From the NCBI GenBank assembly GCA_023445705.1, contig JAEXKM010000051.1, positions 1 through 7,026 of the forward strand: 7,026 nucleotides of DNA, in the 5' to 3' direction. Under the pieces are notes generated by a model. The model was given only the letters and a program-made list of their open reading frames with translations, was not told the DNA's origin and made no database searches. The first letter of the stretch is position 1; each line of letters opens with the position of its first letter. This DNA is from Pseudomonadota bacterium (lineage in GTDB: Bacteria > Pseudomonadota > Alphaproteobacteria > Caulobacterales > Caulobacteraceae). Shown in pieces: positions 5,496 to 7,026 of this stretch. The position numbers were made by a program, and so were the translations under genes.

Positions 5496-6188
5496 ATGAC
5501 GCGCTCCTTACATGCCAGGCCTTCTCGCGTCCTGGGACCGCTGGTCACACGGCCGAATCTCCTGCTGGCGATCGCAGGCGGCGCGGCGGTGTGGGCGGTC
5601 TGCCTGCTCGCGCCCTCGGGGCCAAGGCCGCTTACCTCGGCCATCTTCGCGTGGGACGCCACCTGCCTCCTCTTCATCGTCGCCACCATCGGCCGGATGT
5701 GGGGCGCCGACCCGGCCCGTATCCGCGCGAGCGCCGCCGGGCAGGACGAGGGGCGGGGCGTCATCCTTGGCCTGATCCTGTCGGCCATCGCCGCCAGTAT
5801 CATCGTCGTCGCCGCGGAACTCTCGGCCGCCAAGGCTGACGAGGGGCTGGGCCGCGCGCTGCGGGTGGCTTTGGTCTTCGGAACGGTGGCGGCGTCCTGG
5901 GCGATGATGCAGCTCGTCTTCGCCCAGCACTATGCGCACGAGTACTATGGTCCGGACGACGACGTGACGACGGATCCAGGCGGCCTGGCCTTTCCGGGCG
6001 GCGAGCTCCCCGACTACTGGGATTTCATCCATTTCTCGGTCGTCATCGGCGTCGCCAGTCAGACCGCGGACATTGCGTTCACCACCAAGCCGATGCGCCG
6101 GCTGGGCACGTTGCACTGCATTGTCGCCTTCGTCTTCAACACGGTCGTCCTCGCCCTGACCATCAACCTGCTGGCCGGGCTCTTCTGA
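5496..6188 (+). CDS. DUF1345 family integral membrane protein
   Basis: A 230-residue membrane protein of the DUF1345 family, function unknown. About six hydrophobic segments are visible: 20-39, 47-66, 88-109, 121-143, 174-193 (the least hydrophobic) and 206-228. Family marks include ARIRASAAGQDEGRGVIL at about 74-91, AAELSAAK at about 106-113, FAQHYAHEYYG at 142-152, GLAFPGGELPDYWDFIHFS at about 163-181, and FNTVVLALTINLLAGLF at the end. The charged, aromatic loop DYWDF and the His residues of the HYAHEYY segment are the most conserved-looking polar positions. ATG at 5496 is preceded by AAAGAGG at 5485-5491. The frame is open further upstream, but there it runs antisense to rpmI and is not family-like. 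It is transcribed away from rpmI, and the hydroxylase-like gene follows 47 nt later on the same strand. Family assignment is confident. Confidence 0.88.
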   Translation: MTRSLHARPSRVLGPLVTRPNLLLAIAGGAAVWAVCLLAPSGPRPLTSAIFAWDATCLLFIVATIGRMWGADPARIRASAAGQDEGRGVILGLILSAIAASIIVVAAELSAAKADEGLGRALRVALVFGTVAASWAMMQLVFAQHYAHEYYGPDDDVTTDPGGLAFPGGELPDYWDFIHFSVVIGVASQTADIAFTTKPMRRLGTLHCIVAFVFNTVVLALTINLLAGLF

Positions 6189-6202
6189 ACTGACGGCAGC
6201 TT

Positions 6203-6219
6203 GACCGCGGAACGCGGTT
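6203..6219 (+). other. Short hairpin between the DUF1345 and hydroxylase-like genes
   Basis: ACCGCG (6204-6209), loop GAA, CGCGGT (6213-6218) is a perfect 6-bp stem, with one more G-T wobble pair outside. No T-run follows, so it is at most a weak terminator. TTGACC at 6201-6206 resembles a -35 element, but I see no -10 at a suitable distance before the ATG at 6236. The gap therefore does not show clearly whether the two genes share a transcript. Confidence 0.3.
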
Positions 6220-6235
6220 CGTCATCCTCGGATAG

Positions 6236-7026
6236 ATGAACCGGATTGTTTCAGTCGCCGATCTTCAGACCGCTTGGCGTGACGGCGCGCGAGCTCTCCG
6301 CGAGGGCCGGGCCGGCGAGGCGGCCGCGCTCTTCCAGCACATTATTGACGCCGGCGACGCCAATGCGGCCGTCTGGACGGGCGTCGCCATGGCCCGACGC
6401 GGCCTCGCGGACCTGGACGGCGAGCGTCAGGCCCTCGAACAGGTCCTGCGCCTTGAACCGCGCAACATCCGCGCCCTGCTGATGAAGGCCGACAACTATG
6501 CCGCGGCCGGCGAGGAGAAGGCCGCCGCCTCTTTCTACGACGCCGTGCTGAAGCTCGCGGCCAACGGTTCCGTCGACCCGAGCTTCCGCTCCGAGATCGC
6601 CCGGGCCGAACAGGCCCTGGCCGGCTACGCCAACGCCTATGGCCTGGCTTTGACCGAGGCGCTTGGCGACCTGGAACGTCCGGAGGCTCGCCGCGCCCGC
6701 CGCGCGCTCGACTTGCTGCTCGGAAAGTCCCAGCTCTATCTGCAACAGCCGAAGGGCTTCTATTTTCCAGAGCTTCCGAACGTCGAATATGCCGACCGCG
6801 CAGCCTTTCCCTGGATGGACCGGGTCGAGGCTGCGACGGACGCCATCCGCGCCGAGCTGACCCGTATCCTCGAGGAGGACGCTGCAGCCTTCGCCCCCTA
6901 CATGGAAGCCGAAAGCGACCGTCCGTCTTTCGACGATCACGGCATGCTCGGCGATCCGGGCTGGAGCGCCTTCTACCTGTGGCGGGGCGGAGAGCCGGTC
7001 CCGGAGAATCTCGCTCGGTGCCCGGC
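6236..7026 (+). CDS. TPR plus aspartyl/asparaginyl beta-hydroxylase family protein (partial)
   Basis: Open from ATG at 6236 to the window edge: 263 codons visible, C-terminus missing. Residues about 8-108 are helical repeats of TPR type, with ALREGRAGEAAALFQHII, a second repeat ending ALEQVLRLEPRNIRALL, and a third starting ADNYAAAGEEKAAASFYDAV. From about residue 165 the sequence matches the entry to an aspartyl/asparaginyl beta-hydroxylase (AspH-like, 2-oxoglutarate/Fe(II)) domain: FYFPELP, RAAFPWMDRVEAATDAIRAE, FAPYME, and WSAFYLWRGGEPVPENLARC at 244-263. The iron ligands (HxD...H) and 2-oxoglutarate-binding Arg of this family lie beyond the edge, so activity cannot be judged. A similar TPR-then-hydroxylase layout exists in animal AspH, but this is a bacterial cytoplasmic protein with no signal peptide visible. 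The ribosome-binding site is weak (GGA, 3 nt from the ATG). The start is supported by the TPR beginning within ten residues. Confidence 0.8.
   Translation, partial: MNRIVSVADLQTAWRDGARALREGRAGEAAALFQHIIDAGDANAAVWTGVAMARRGLADLDGERQALEQVLRLEPRNIRALLMKADNYAAAGEEKAAASFYDAVLKLAANGSVDPSFRSEIARAEQALAGYANAYGLALTEALGDLERPEARRARRALDLLLGKSQLYLQQPKGFYFPELPNVEYADRAAFPWMDRVEAATDAIRAELTRILEEDAAAFAPYMEAESDRPSFDDHGMLGDPGWSAFYLWRGGEPVPENLARCP

Noticed and set aside
6251..6940. 229-codon open frame on the - strand opposite the TPR-hydroxylase gene
   Set aside because: The + strand frame encodes recognisable TPR and AspH-family motifs, so the reverse frame is a shadow.

Overview
The window is high-GC, densely coded DNA from an alphaproteobacterium, most likely the Caulobacterales (Caulobacter or Phenylobacterium type). 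This rests on protein character, the rpmI-rplT-pheS-pheT order without an adjacent infC, and GANTC (CcrM-type) methylation sites bunched in the gaps between genes. The genus cannot be fixed from the sequence alone. The window is chromosomal housekeeping DNA. I see no mobile element, CRISPR array, phage gene, tRNA or rRNA.

Layout. On the + strand, positions 2-118 are the last 38 codons of an alpha/beta-hydrolase. A leftward block on the - strand then fills 115-5293. In transcription order it is rpmI (L35), rplT (L20), a hairpin terminator or attenuator, pheS, a small ASCH-domain gene, pheT, an inverted repeat that buries a ribosome-binding site, and yqhA (a UPF0114 membrane protein). Positions 5294-5495 are a 202-bp divergent control region. 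Rightward from it run a DUF1345 membrane protein (5496-6188) and a TPR plus aspartyl/asparaginyl beta-hydroxylase family protein (from 6236), which the window edge cuts.

How the genes work together. L35 and L20 are 50S ribosomal proteins, and PheS and PheT are the alpha and beta subunits of phenylalanyl-tRNA synthetase, so the main operon serves translation, as in the E. coli rpmI-rplT-pheM-pheS-pheT cluster. It differs from E. coli in three ways. No Phe-rich leader peptide is visible before pheS. A 135-residue ASCH (PUA-like, RNA-binding fold) protein sits between pheS and pheT, joined to both by overlapping stop and start codons (TGATG and ATGA). The gene after pheT is yqhA, not ihfA.

The most interesting points are the ASCH gene coupled inside the PheRS operon, the 12-bp inverted repeat that would hide the yqhA Shine-Dalgarno sequence in read-through mRNA, and the grouping of 6 of about 11 GANTC sites in two short intergenic stretches. 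I found nothing that amounts to a wholly new system.
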